DNA of 64,000 bases from Eopsaltria australis (Eukaryota; Chordata; Aves; Passeriformes; Petroicidae). How positions within the stretch are numbered: the stretch's first letter is position 1; each line of letters starts with the position of its first letter. Below are positions 1-12,895 of the stretch, one piece after another. The notes under the pieces are model-generated. The model was not told where the DNA came from. It did no database searches and was given only the letters and a program-made list of their open reading frames with translations. The DNA lies in NCBI GenBank assembly GCA_034509425.1, contig JAVTVJ010000663.1, positions 310,001 to 374,000 on the forward strand, written 5' to 3'. Made by a program: the position numbers and the translations under genes.

Positions 1-3000
1 TGATTCTGTCATGAAAACTAAAGCCCAGTAAGTGAAGACATTCAACATGACACTCTCTGACAAAGCTGAATTGCTAATGTAGGTTCACCCCTAGCAATAG
101 TTTGCCAAACCAAACCACTCAGCAGCTCGATGCCAGATGCCAGTCCAGGAGACAATAAACCTCTCCAGACTATCAACATCTGGAAGAGCTCCATTGTTGG
201 CTCAAAAGCTGAGTAAACACATGAACTCTGCCTTAAGCCCAACCTAATGAGTCCACCAGAGAGATGCAACAGTTCAGGCCAGAGCTATACTAGCAGTTAA
301 AATGCTTATAGAGTGAAGTTTCTCTCTGACTGACTGAATTAGCTATGTATCTCTCCATTCATTCATATTGAGGCACCCTAAGACATGCATATAGGGAAAG
401 ATCAACCAAAAAAGATAAGACAGTATACATGTATATATTTAAACTGACAGGATCCCTACATGGTAACACAGAGACTTTTATGATATAGGGTATTTTTACT
501 GGAAATTCTTATTTCTTAGCACTGCTCAGATGGCTACCATGACACCCTTGAAAATGTAAAAAATGGAGGAGTTATGGGTAAGATTTTAACATAAAACATA
601 AAAACTAAAAATTTATCATATCAACAACATTGTCCAGTCAATCACTTAAATATTTTTCAATCTGCTTCTAAGTTTTCAAGCATTGGATACTATGACTTTC
701 CGCCAAATAAAAGAGAAATGTCTCAGTCTTCTTCTACTAAGTTTAACTAGACTATTCATAAGTTCACACACCAAGGTTTCCCAAAAAGGAGGTACACTGC
801 ACTGATTCTGTAAAAGTAGGAGATCAAAAGCTATGAAGTGTGTTTCTTGGCATCTTGAGATCAAAAAAATACTTTTGTTTCTGACAGGAACTATCCCCAA
901 TATCAACAGTTCTATCTCTTCTTCACTACCCAATGCTTGTTCTTCGTCTGCCTTAGTTTCCCAGGTGCACATGTATTTTAGAACTGAAAATCCTTGGAAA
1001 AATAGTCTGCTTTTATTAGTCTTTAATTGTGGGCCATTCACATAACAGAAGTGCAAACAAAGCAGCAACTAAGTTGAAAACCTATACGAATGTGGTGCTT
1101 CAAAAGAGGTGAGGAAAACAACTGTTCTTGACTGGCTGTTAAATTGGGAAAGTTCTAATAAGGAGGATACAATAATAAATAATTGAAAGGAATTAAATGA
1201 AAGCTACCACAGTTTGTTACACCATGGAGGAGCTCCCAATGGAGGCCATCACTGCATCTGGGAGCATCTGGAGGCTTCAGATACATTTCTGCCAATAGGA
1301 GATGAAATGATCTTGGTAAATAAAGGGGCTTGGGCACTAACACAGCTCCCAAACTCAGAAAAAGAAACATCCATAACCTAGTGCTTCTACCAGTATCCAG
1401 AACAGTCAAAAGCATAGGAAGATAAATGTTTATATATGTAAATTTTCTGTCTTCCATCATTATTTTACAGAAAACAAATATATTTTGCCATATTTGAGAA
1501 GGCTATTAATATCAACTGAGATAATCAAACCAAGGGAATAAAGTCAGTGCTGCTATACACACGTTATTCATGACAAATTAGCTAATGTCTCAGGCTACTC
1601 GGACAAACCATCAATTGCATTTCAACTAAGAAGCATCACAAAATATGTAAACTTTGGAATTATGTCTCCTAACACTTTCTCATTTGGTTATTTTGTTAGT
1701 TGACAAACTAAAAAAAAAAAAAAGGAAAGACTTGTGGGAAAAACATTGAATCTGTTGCAGATTTGTAATGGAGTAATGCAACATTTGGAGTTATCTTCAT
1801 AGACAGATCTTTCCAAAATGATTTAGTCATTTAGGTAGGTGTTTAAACCGTAGCAACTCAATAGAACTAGCAATTTTCCATACCAAAGTAAAAACCTAGG
1901 CCTAAATGACATAAAAGCTAAAATGGTCTTGAAATTAATCTTAATTTTTAAATAATAAGCAATATCACATCTCTAAAAATATCTTTCAGAATGATGAAGT
2001 GAGAAACTGATCAAAATAAACATGCAAATACCATGAGTAAGAAAAACTATTTGAAAGCAGATTCCTTCACGTGAGATTTCTTTATACTTCAGAAGACATT
2101 TTGCCAGACATGTGTCCTACTGTTTGCATGAGACAACAATATCAGCTTTGGTGATTGCACAGATTTACTTCTGTTTTTTTCTGGATCTGTACTGCAATGA
2201 CTGCAAAGCCAACAATACCAGTGTAGTTTGTGTGTTGTTTCTGAAAAAACCCTCAGATTTTAAAATTTTTTTAATGTTATTTGACTGAGGAACAGATTAA
2301 AGCCTCTGAAATCCTTATGACATAACATCAATGAAAATCAGGAACCAGGGAAAACAAACAGCAGTTACTTCTTAAAATAACAAACCAATCTTATGAAAAG
2401 CACTCAGAAACCTTTGTTACTACCTGAATTTTATTTATTGTGTCCTAACCTCCCCAAATGTAAAAAAATATTACAAGTTCCTGTCTTCTGTTTCCATCAT
2501 TCATTATGGTTGGAAATGGCTGCGATACACAGAAAAGATCAACCCTTATTGCAGCCAGAAGGGGTCACATGATGGAGGCCTTGATAACTTTGAGTGAGGG
2601 TAACCAAGTTAATCAGTGTGTCATCCTGACCACCTCATATAATCTGAGGAAAAATAAATATTTCTTCCCTGGTGGGCTGGAGTTCAAATAAAACAAATCA
2701 GTCTGTGAAGGCACCCAGCTCTATGAATCAGCTGTGGAAGATTCCCAGGGAAACTTTCAAGCTTAGTTTGACATTTCAGGCTAAGTGAAATTAATTCTAT
2801 CTTAAGACCACAAATGAAAATTTTTCTGACATCTCCTGACAGGCCATCTAGATGTTAGCCAAAAGGCTTTTCCAAAATGTTTCTGAAGCCTTTCTGTCTC
2901 CTTCCACAACCAACACCATCAAAATATCACCACAAGCCTAAGAAGAATGCCATTTTCAGCATTTCTTATTCTCTCATTTTTTATCAACCAAGGTACATTA

Positions 3001-6000
3001 GATTACATAATTACTTACTTTCACAGGTAAGAGTCAAGAAAATTCTGGAATTGTGGCTGACCTAAAGGATGCAACTGAAAACTATGTAAGAAATTTCTAA
3101 GTCCAAATACATTTTTAGTATTCTGTCTGTTCTTGCCCTAAGTGCACATTTCACTAAAATGAACAATTTGGTGCTGCATAATATGTCATAGTCTTTATTC
3201 TGTGTTTAGAAACCACCCATATCTGGAGATGAAAATTGCATTTAAAACAAAAATAACTCTATGCAATGTAGGCCAAAGCATCAAAATTATGAGGAGCTAC
3301 ACTATATAAACATTTTTCTCATGTTTGAGGAAAAAACCTCAACTGGTTATCTTTAAAAAGAGCAAATAATCCCATGTAATGGAAGCAGTCTGACAGTGTC
3401 AGTTACATAATTGCTTACTTCAAGCCAGAGACAGCAACTTGACTGTGTTGTCCTCAGGTTTTATCCAAGTTTCAAACACAGATAATAAACTATCCGTATT
3501 ATGATGACTTCATTTGAAGTTTATCATTATCATCTATTGCACAATGCTACATGTCAATTGTGTAATACAGAAAAGATTAAAAAAATGTATGAAACAAAGT
3601 TTTCATAAATTTACAATGTTTACTGGTTGGGGAATACTGAAAAATCACTTAAGAAAGCAGACAACTAAATAAACATTATTATAATTTGTAAGAATGCAAA
3701 GCCTTACTCTGTTTTCCAAAGGAATGGTGAAACTGTAGGAGTTGCATTTGATGTAGTCCCTGCATTAAAAATAACTTCAAAGAGCAAAACTTACAACTAT
3801 TATACTTATCAAAGCAAAGGCAAGAGTCACCTCACAAAGTGAACACAGGAAACCTCATTTGAGAAGCCAGCTCCTGTTGCAAAGTTTTACATGAAAACTG
3901 AGTAGTCTGCTCATACTGAATATTCTTGACATATAAAGTCAAGAATACTGACACTTTTAAACCACTAAAAGGATATAGATTTATATGTTCTACAATGTGA
4001 ATTCTGGAAAGGCTGTAACTTAAGACAGAAAATATTTAAGCCATTTTTATTTCTATAAAAGGGCAAATGATTTTACACAATGTTCTGCTGCCAACTGATA
4101 TTTTAGACTCTGTTAAATTTCAGCAAGAGTATATTTTAATGATACATGTTGAATGTACTGAAGATATACCTTCAATTCACTTTATCAGCTCATTACTTTG
4201 TGAGCATAATGCCTCAGATCAAGCCTTCATTTAAATAAATAGGAACTTCAGTAAGGAAAGGAGCCATTTGCATATCAAATTTTCATCCAATGTACTCTAT
4301 GTTCTGATTTTAAGTATGTGACTTATTGGAACTGACCTGCTGGAGGGCAGGCACTAGATGAAATACCATTCTGGGCCTGAGATGACAGCCATAAGAATGA
4401 AGGTGCCACCCTTACTAGCAGAATCTGCTCCACACATAACAGACAGATGATGAATCATGAATTGTGCTCCTACTCTTCTATAGATCACAACTGATATCAT
4501 GCTAGCTACTGTGTTAGTCAGATACATACATATATGCACTTCCTTTCTAGCTGCCAATAAATCATAAAATTATCAGTAAAAATCATAAAATTCATCAGCA
4601 TTTTCAGGCATATCATGGGAAATGCTACAAACACTTACTAGGTGCTAAAAGGGAAATCAGGGTCATGAGCAAATTGGTCAGCACAAATGCCAGAGAAAAA
4701 AAGGCAAGCAGAAGAAGACCAAATGATGAGTAAGTTTCCACTTATTCATAATAAAGGACAAAAAAAGGAAGCTTTGCTGATGTTTGGGAAAGGAGTTTAA
4801 GGGGTGAGGATACTGTTCTAAGAATAAAAATTGGAAATAATATTAATTATAATGGTATGAAACACAATTAAGAATGTTCATTTGGAGTATCTTTCCTCTG
4901 TAAAGCAACAAATTTATGCTCTAGTAAGAACTTTATAACATGTCCAGTGCATGTCTGTTTCACAGAAAAAAATAACTAGCCTAAGTTATTTATAAACCAT
5001 GTTAGGATCACTCAAGAACTGAAGGATTTTGCTTTGAAAAGCTTAAGTAACATGACTTGAATAGGATTTAGACCCCAATGCTTGCACTTCCTATGTAGCC
5101 AGCATTTGGATCTCAAACTATCTTGTTCTGTGCAGGATGTGGTGCTTTCTCACTTCCTACTTTTGAAAATCATCTCTATTTGTAGGGAGTGATCATCAAT
5201 CTAGGGATAAATCCACAATCATTTATTTAAAGGAATGAACTGCACAGCAACTTTCTCCTTGCATGAATGCTTTTATTTGTGTCTCTAATCTAAAGCCTTT
5301 TTTACACACTGTGCCCTACATCTGGGCCTCAGCAGGTTCAGAGGTACAAGACAGCTACAACTGGTATTTGACCTGAATAAATGTTATGAATAAATGCTGG
5401 AGAAGTCTAACCCCAAATGAACACAAACTCACACATAAAAACTAAATCCAAATAGATTAATTTAAGTCTGCTTTAAAACAAAAATAATAATACTCCTTTT
5501 TTCTTTTTTATTGTACTTTCATTTCTGATAACAATAAGGGAGGCATTTTTTCATTATATGAACTCACCCATTTTTCCCTTTTCAAGCATTTTAACTATAT
5601 TATATTTATTTCACATTATAATAGAGTATAGCATAACTTCTGAGCTGTTATCTCTGAGTTAATACCTTACAAGCATACAGCAAATAATATTCCACTTGGA
5701 CAGAATTACTGGGTGTATTAAAACTTGCCAAGCATTCTATTGAAACCAGTAATGATTTGTCCTATACTATTACAGAGACAAATGTAAAACAATGATTTTT
5801 ATCTGCTGCAAAATTTACACAAAGTAATAGAAGGAAAGAGTGAGAAAGGATGATAAATCAATAATAATGCTAACAGAATATCACTTTCTTATTAAATCAT
5901 TACATTTCTAATAAAACTAAATCTGAGGCTTAAATGGCAAACTGTATACAATGGTGCTGGTATCTAAACACCTAAATATTCAAAAAAGTCTAACATATTG

Positions 6001-6119
6001 AAAAATCCCTGTTGCCTCACAAAGAAGAACACAGACAAGACATAGGCAATTTAATGCTTTCTTTGCCTACAGGGGTTCCAGAATCCTGAGCTGCAGGACC
6101 ATAACTCTTAGAATGATTA
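1..6119. other. Unique AT-rich non-coding DNA
   Basis: No gene, RNA or recognisable transposon was found in this block. All open frames are short (the longest is about 130 codons on the minus strand at 676-1068), have no recognisable domain, and sit in AT-rich sequence where such frames arise by chance. Homopolymer A runs such as the one near 1710-1725 are the only simple-sequence features. The block could be intron or intergenic sequence; the sequence alone does not decide. Confidence 0.7.
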
Positions 6120-7576
6120 CTCCTAGCCAACTCTGAACTTGTGCAGGATTTCCTGATCCAGCTGGATCCCTATGAGTCTGTGAAGGCTTGTGGTTGTGGG
6201 ATTCATCCAAGAATACTCAAATAAATGGTTGATGTCATCCCAAGACTTGTCTCAATAATTTTTGAACAATCTTGGGATTCTGGAGAGGTTCCAGCTGTCT
6301 AACATTGTCCTGGTTTTGAAGAAGGGTAAGAGGGATGACCCTGGAAGCTATAGGCCTGTCAGCCTCACTTCAGTGCCTGGTTAAATTATGGACAAGATTT
6401 TTCTGAGAGTGGTTGAAAAACACATGAAAGTCACTGTTTACAGTTAGCATGGGTCCATGAGGGGAAAGTCCTGATCAATAAACCTAATTTCATTTTCTGA
6501 CAGTTACCCACCTAATTGATCAAGGGAAGCCAATTGATGCAATCCTTTTGTATTTCAATAAAGCTTTTGATACTGTCTCTGACAGTGGCCTTCTGGACAA
6601 AATGTCCAGCACACAGCTGGATAAACACAGCTGTTGACCCGTCACCAGTGAGGTTCTGCAGGGATCCTTTCATGCCCAGTTCACTTCAACATCTTCATAA
6701 ATTACTTGGATGAATGATTAGAAGTGATACTAAGTAAATATGCTGATGATACTAAGCTGGGGAGAGCTTTTGACTCCCTCAAAGGCAGAGCTGCTCTGCA
6801 GAGAGACTTTGACAAATTAGAGATGGGTAATCACCAACCATAGGAAGTTTAACAAGAGAAAATTACGGATTCCTCACCTGGGACAGGGCAAACCCAGGTG
6901 TCTATACAGGCAGAGGCTGGAGAGCAGCCCTGCAGAAAGGGATCTGGGAGTCCTGGTGAATGGAAAGTTGAATCTGAGCCAGCAGTGCCCAGGCAGCCAG
7001 GAGGGCCAAGCGTGTCCTGGGAGGCATCAGGCACAGATTGAGCCAGGCAAGGGTCTTGCTCTATTCCTTGTGCTTTTTTGGGCACTACAATATTAGAAGA
7101 ATTTAAAGCTTTGAGAAAGCATCCAAAGGTGAATCCAAAGGTGAAAAGAGCGGTGAAGGGTCAGGAGGGGAATCTATATGAGGAGGAGCTGAAGTCACTT
7201 GGTCTGTTCAGCCTGGAGGAGACTGAGGGGAGACCTCATTGTAGTCTACAACTTCCTTGAGGGAAGAAGAGGATAGAGAGACACTGATCTCTTCTCTGTC
7301 GTGATCAGTGACAGGACCTGAGGGAATGGCCTGGAGTTGTTTCAGGGGAGGTTTAGACTGGATTTTAGAAAAAGGTTCTTCACCCAGAGGGTGGTCAGAC
7401 ACTGGAATGGACTCTCCAGGGAAGTGGTCACAGCACCAAGCCTGACAGAGCTCAAGAACTGTTTGAAGAATGCTCTCAGGCACATGATGCTTTTCTTAGC
7501 GTATCGTGTGCAGGGCCAGGAGTTGGACTTGATGATCCCTGTGGGTTCGATCCAACTCAGGAAATGTTATGATATG
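6120..7576 (+). mobile_element. CR1 LINE, 5'-truncated, with reverse-transcriptase remnant and 3' end
   Basis: This is a chicken-repeat-1 non-LTR retrotransposon copy. In order it shows the NYRPVSLTS-type region near 6345-6385, the FDTVS segment near 6565, the reverse-transcriptase motif KYADDTKLG with the catalytic YADD at 6739-6750, the downstream RT/thumb region, and the conserved 3' end (the 'ctgttcagcctggag' block near 7204, 'cttcacccagagggtggtca' near 7378 and 'ggccaggagttggactt' near 7515). Stops and frameshifts are frequent, and at least two internal segments are missing: about 60 bp between the 'ggataaacaca' and 'gtcaccagtg' blocks near 6620-6640, and a segment near 7065-7090. A full CR1 is about 4.5 kb with two ORFs, so the 5' half is absent, as is usual for target-primed reverse transcription. 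It cannot encode a working protein. Family call is strong; subfamily is not assigned. Confidence 0.93.
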
Positions 7577-10500
7577 TAAATCATAAATAAAATAAAAGCC
7601 TTATTCTGCGAATACTTCTATGTAAGAGTTATTTATTCAGCTAGACAGTCCTATTAAAATAAACTGGGCACATCTGTAAAGTTATCCATGTGCATAACTG
7701 CTTATTAGATCATCTACCCTGCAAGATGAAGCGGGTATCTGCATACTGCCTCAAATTTTCCCAGGTCATATTATTTCCAGCTGAGATCACCGAACTTCTG
7801 ATTCATTCACTGACGCTTTTAGAAGCTGTCACACTGATGATTGCAACAGATTCCAGTCAAAAAAGGACAAGAGGCCTTCATTCACGTGGCAAACTTGCAA
7901 CCCTCTATCAGACAGAGCACTATGCACACATACATATAACATCCATCATCACCATAAAATTGAAAGCGCAGGAATAAGCATTAGCAAAAGCAACAATACT
8001 AGAGAGACCTATTTCATGAAAAGGATGATGTCAGGCAAGTAGATTAATGAACACTGCCAGTGGCAATCAGTAAGGCCAAATGGCACGTTCCATAGAAAAT
8101 ACACACACTCCACTTATTTTGTAAGTGACAGTAGTGCATCTGGAAGAGTCATTTCTTTAGTGTTAAGTGGAATGCATTACTATTTCTGGGCTCCACTCCT
8201 TTGTTAGTTTTGTTAGCCCATTAACTAAATAGTACAACAAAACAACACACAAGGGTCAGTACACTTCCAAAAAGAATAGGCCAGCCTTTCTTGTTTGTCC
8301 GTTTGTCTCTGTGAAAAGATTTACCTTCAAGTTAATAGCAGAACCATATCAGACTGTATTTTAATTTGGATACATCAAATGTAGGAACAAAAAATTGTAC
8401 ACTTTGATAGAAATATGAAGTGCATTCCAACTCTCATAGAAAAACAGCAGATTTGAGCAATATGCTCCCTTAAGCTCTTCTCAAAATCCTAGCCTGCAGC
8501 CTTATCCATGGGTCACGGATATTGTTAGTACAGAATAAACTGCTACAATTGGTGTAATTTGAAGAGAAGGGGACTTTTTTCTTTCCATATGCAGTGTTGC
8601 TAACCTTGAAGATAAGACAATTCAGTGATTTACAGTCTTGTTAAATGTGATAAGAGATCACACCTTCTAACACTGTGTTATTGAAACAGACGTGTGTCAA
8701 ACACATTCATAATTACAATAACAATTTTTTTTTCATATGCAGTGATGTTCCAATGAAACACACTAATGTAACGAAATCAGAACTTCCCACAGGAAACCAT
8801 TGGCTTCTAAATATACTAGCTACCTCTGTCCATTGTCTTTTTACTGTGTACTTAAAATTATATAGCTATATAATCAAGGTCTAAGAACCTCCTTTCCTTC
8901 CAGAAACCCTGAAATGAGCTTTCTTAAGAAAAAAATTATTGTAGTTATTTATATATATATATATATATATAATTTTGTATACAATTATAATGGGATATAA
9001 ATGCAAAATGAAGGGTATTTATTTTTTTTTAATTTGTGCTAAGCTGTTTTCAGTATTTTCACTTCCCAGAAGTTTTGGAAAGATTTGTTTCTGTTCCAAA
9101 GTATATATAATTTGTAAATCATATTTTCTACAGATTGGGAGTAAAATGCCAACTGTGAGTAAAACATAATTTCACAAAATTTTCAGCTCTTACTCCACAC
9201 CAAAGAAGAAAAGAAAAATAAACCCCCGGCTTTGAAAAAATATCTTTTATCTTCTCTATAGAGGATTACTTCTTGTAAAATTTAATGAAACTGTTCAGAA
9301 AATCATCTTGTGCTCCACCTATACATCAGTGAATGATACCAAAACAGACAGTGCTATCTCAAAGCCATTTCTCTAAGGCCTCCTCAAATACTAATAATTT
9401 TTGCTCAGGGTGGAGCTGAAAATGGAGAACGTACCTGCTTCTGAATGCCAATTTACCTGTTCTAGTGCAAAGTAGAACAGAAACAGCAGAAAAAAGAGGT
9501 AGGATACCTTCTTTTATATACTTAATATATAATAGGCAATGAATTATTCTGGAAAACACTTTGTCAGTTTCCAATGGCCTTTAGCATTGTCATAGCCCGT
9601 AAATTTGCTTTACGTGTAAGAGAAAAGCCAACTGACTTTAACTATGGAAACAGTTTACCTTGCTCACAGAGTCTATTAAAAATTAAGTCCTCAATCTCTG
9701 ATTCTCTGGAACTATGAGGCTAGTATGCTGTCACTCTGTAGAGTGCTGTAGAAAGATAGCTATAGAGAACTTGGACTCAGATTAGGAGCATATTCCAGCC
9801 TTGCAGCATTCTTGTTAAAGCAGGCCCACTGCTGCTGTAAACCCTGTTTTGTTAGGAGCGGTGGATTCTGGCACTTGTGAAAGGGTTCCTTATCATGCCA
9901 GGGAAACACAGGCCTGGGAACCTGCCTGAATACACTGCTGGATACTTCCCAAAGTGCACCTGGAAAAACCCTACTGGTGCACACTGAATGCATGAGTCCT
10001 GTTGTGCTTCCAAGCTTGAGCAAACAGGTTCACACATTTCTGACCACACTGCCTGTTCTACGGCAGGAGGAAAGCCCAGCTAGGTATGTATGAAATGATT
10101 GAAATGTTCTTTCTATTTGCGAGAAAAAAAGGATACAGAAATAGTCTCGTTATCCACTAAAGTTTACCAGATTAAACCAGAGGGATAAATAGCAAATCCT
10201 TGACTGTCATAAGAATAACATGCTCTGTTAACTAGAAACTTGTTTATGCATTTGATTGGAAAAAATAACATTACCACAGAGAATGTTTAGTATTAATTAT
10301 GCTGTGACTTTTTTATTGTAACATTTTGAACAAGAAACCATTTTGTTTCAAATGCATTATGAGCCTTTTCTACTGTGACTGAATCTTGGTCAAGCTGTAA
10401 AAGTACAAAATTGTGTTGAATACAATTAAAGCAAAGTTATTCTGCTTACAGTAATTTAACCCTCAAGCTAGAAGTTGTTTTCTATTTTTCCATTCAAATT

Positions 10501-11451
10501 AGCCCTGAGAAGATTCACAAGCATATGTCACAGCTTGAGAATCAAGTCATATGAGAAAAATATCAAAATAAAGCAGAATATACTAGAAAAGAATCCATAA
10601 AAACAGCTAATCTTTCTTTAATTAAACTTGCTTCATTGAAAAACAAGGAGACAAACAACTATCCTTAACAAAGTCAAGTTTTTTTTTATATAAGCAGATG
10701 GATGAGAAATAAAGGAATTCTAAAAATGGTAGGGGTGCAAGAAAAAGAGAATAGGTTTCACAGTGAAACTCCTCTATTTTAAATTTTTATTTTTTAATAT
10801 CATGGCCAATTCAGACAGCAAATTCTCTGGAAACTGCAGAATATATTCATTTTCTTTTCACTTAACTAAATAACTTCTTCAGCATTTATATTAAACAAAT
10901 AATGTTGGAGGTGAGAGTACTAGAATGGATCATCCCATGAGAAACAAGTGTCATGGTGGTTTATTGTTTCAGACCATAAATCTATCTTTTTACGTTGTCT
11001 TTTATTTTCTATTCTTTCAATGCTGCTATGATCTTGATTAAGTCACTGTTTGCATCTCTTCATTAATGTAGTTTTGCAGTTCTTAGGCAACCCACAATTC
11101 AAGAGGAAGCTTTCTCCTATGATTTAACACTGCTGAACAAACAGAAGCCTCTGCTTGGAAAGGGACTACAAAATCAAGTTATATTTTCAACCAAATAATT
11201 AGAGGTGGTATATCTACTCCAAACGGCTTTATTACTGTACAAGAACCTAAAAAAATGACAAATTGGTGAAGCAAAAAAATTGAAAGGGAAAGAATGTTGG
11301 TGTAAGCAGGGTCAGCTGATGTTTAGGAAATTACCGAAGGCTAAGATCAATCATGATACTCTTCAGTTCATGATAGTGGAAACTGAGGAAGAGTTAAATG
11401 TGTACAGGGAATGAAATCACCACTCATTTTTTCAAGGATTCATAAGAAATT
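7577..11451. other. Unique AT-rich non-coding DNA
   Basis: Nothing recognisable apart from a short TA microsatellite, annotated separately. A slightly GC-richer patch at about 9740-10080 has two overlapping short minus-strand frames but no recognised protein or repeat; it might be an old unclassified repeat. Confidence 0.6.
8950..8971. repeat. (TA)n microsatellite
   Basis: An uninterrupted TA dinucleotide run of about 11 units in AT-rich sequence. It is likely length-variable between individuals. Confidence 0.9.
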
Positions 11452-11557
11452 ATCATAGAACCATAGAAAGGTTTGGTTTGGAAGGGACTTGAAAGATCAT
11501 CTAGTTCCAAGCCACTGCCATGGGCAGGGATATTTCCCACTAGACCAGGTTGCTCAG
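11452..11557 (-). mobile_element. CR1 LINE 3'-end fragment
   Basis: The plus strand begins with 'atcatagaaccatagaaag', the reverse complement of the CR1 3' terminus with its ATTCTATG-type tail, followed by the block containing 'ggaagggacttgaaagatca' and 'tagaccaggttgctcag'. Only the last 106 bases of the element are present, with no reverse-transcriptase sequence. It is the same subfamily type as the fragment at 26077-26177. Confidence 0.9.
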
Positions 11558-12424
11558 ATATTTGAATGAAAACATTACACTGAGTACCAGAGATAGCAAT
11601 CTGATGTTTTTATCTGATTATTTCTTATACAAAACTACACAAACATTCTCATGCAGTAATAAATCATATGATCTACATAATAGGATTATAATTTTTCTTC
11701 TGCTATGACATGAACTGAAATATAAAAAGCAAAGGAAATGTTGAAAGACAAAATATTGTGGTGTTTCTTGTGTGGTTTGGGGTTTTTTTTAAGAATTCCT
11801 GCTTTGGTATCTCATCATCCTGAATCCCCATGGGACGTTTTTTCCTATGCGTGTGGCAACTGATGAACTTAACAGAATCCAAAAGAAAAAATTGGCCCAC
11901 TGTGTTACAATCATACCGCAAAGAAGACACAGTTTCAGACTAAAATTAAAATTAAAAAAAAAAGAAAAAGGGGAAGACTTTAAAATGAAAAATATGTATC
12001 AATTGGGTTTAATTCAGAAATTTTTTAAAAAAGGATGTACGTTTTGACCTTGAAAAGCAAATTTGATCAATGACAGTCAAACATACATTCCTGCTTAAGG
12101 AAAGGGAAGTTATGGTTACAGTTATACTTTTCAGTACTTAGATATTCCTAGGTCTTAAAAAAATGGGTGAAAGATGTTGCATATAAAGTATAAATGCTAA
12201 TAAGGGTAGAATAATAGATTATCTAATGCTATTAATAATAATAGACTGCTAATATCCTGACAATATTGTTAATATACTGTATTTGATCCCAGACAACAGA
12301 ATATTTTTAGACATCTTCATCAACTGAATTCTTTGAATCAGTACCTCTGTTCAACTTAAAGCGAAAAAATGCAATGCAGCTCTTTTTCATTTGTAACCTT
12401 TTTTTTCCCTGTAGTTATTTCTTT
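11558..12424. other. Unique AT-rich non-coding DNA
   Basis: No gene or repeat recognised; A-rich and T-rich tracts only (for example near 11780-11792 and 11950-11970). The open frames of 66-75 codons here are low-complexity and unsupported. Confidence 0.6.
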
Positions 12425-12612
12425 TTGGTCATGCCAAGCAATAGGACAAGAGTCAATGGGCAGAAGCTGATGCACAAGAAGTGCCACCTGAATAAGAGGA
12501 TGAACTTCTTTACTGTGCGGGTGACCGAGCACTGAACCCAGTGAGGTTGTGGAGTCTCCCCCACTTGAGATATTCAAGAAATGTCTGGTTACATCCCTGT
12601 GCCAAGTATAGT
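12425..12612 (+). mobile_element. CR1 LINE fragment (3' region)
   Basis: Recognisable CR1 3' segments occur in order: 'aggacaagagtcaatgggca', 'gaacttctttactgtgcggg', 'gtgaccgagcactg', 'gaggttgtggagtctccc' and 'gagatattcaagaaatg'. The 'ggaacaggttgcccaga' segment expected after 'gagcactg' is shortened, so there is a small internal deletion. The terminal octamer tail is not seen, so the fragment is truncated at both ends. Non-coding. Confidence 0.88.
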
Positions 12613-12767
12613 GGTGCCTGCATAGTATTTCCTCTCACATGTTCTCACCCCACTCTTCTCTGACCACAAGTACAACTGCTCAATAACTTTTTCTTTTTTT
12701 GTCTCTTCTACAATCTGATATCACAAAGTGTTACCACCATTTCTACTTCACCCAGCCTTTACTATAG

Positions 12768-12895
12768 GGTGGCACATCTGTCTTTGGAGCTGTCTGGCTC
12801 TGCTGGACGTGGAGGAAGCTTCTGGCGCTTTCTCATAGAAGCCACCCCTGTAGCCCCCTGGCCACCAAAGTCTGGCCGTGCAATGCCAATACAGT
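12768..12895 (-). mobile_element. ERV LTR fragment (5'/U3 part)
   Basis: Read on the minus strand, this stretch contains a 'gagaaagcgccagaagcttc'-type segment, then 'ccagcagagccagacagctc'. These match in order and spacing the start of the LTR at 61107-61929 (there 'gagaagctgctggaatcttc' followed by 'gagccaatgccagacagctc'). It is therefore a truncated, inverted relative of that avian LTR family. Only about 130 bases remain, with no promoter or polyadenylation region. The identification rests on within-window comparison plus family memory. Confidence 0.72.

Noticed and set aside
676..1068. 130-codon minus-strand frame
   Set aside because: No recognisable protein, and an overlapping plus-strand frame exists in the same interval; treated as chance.
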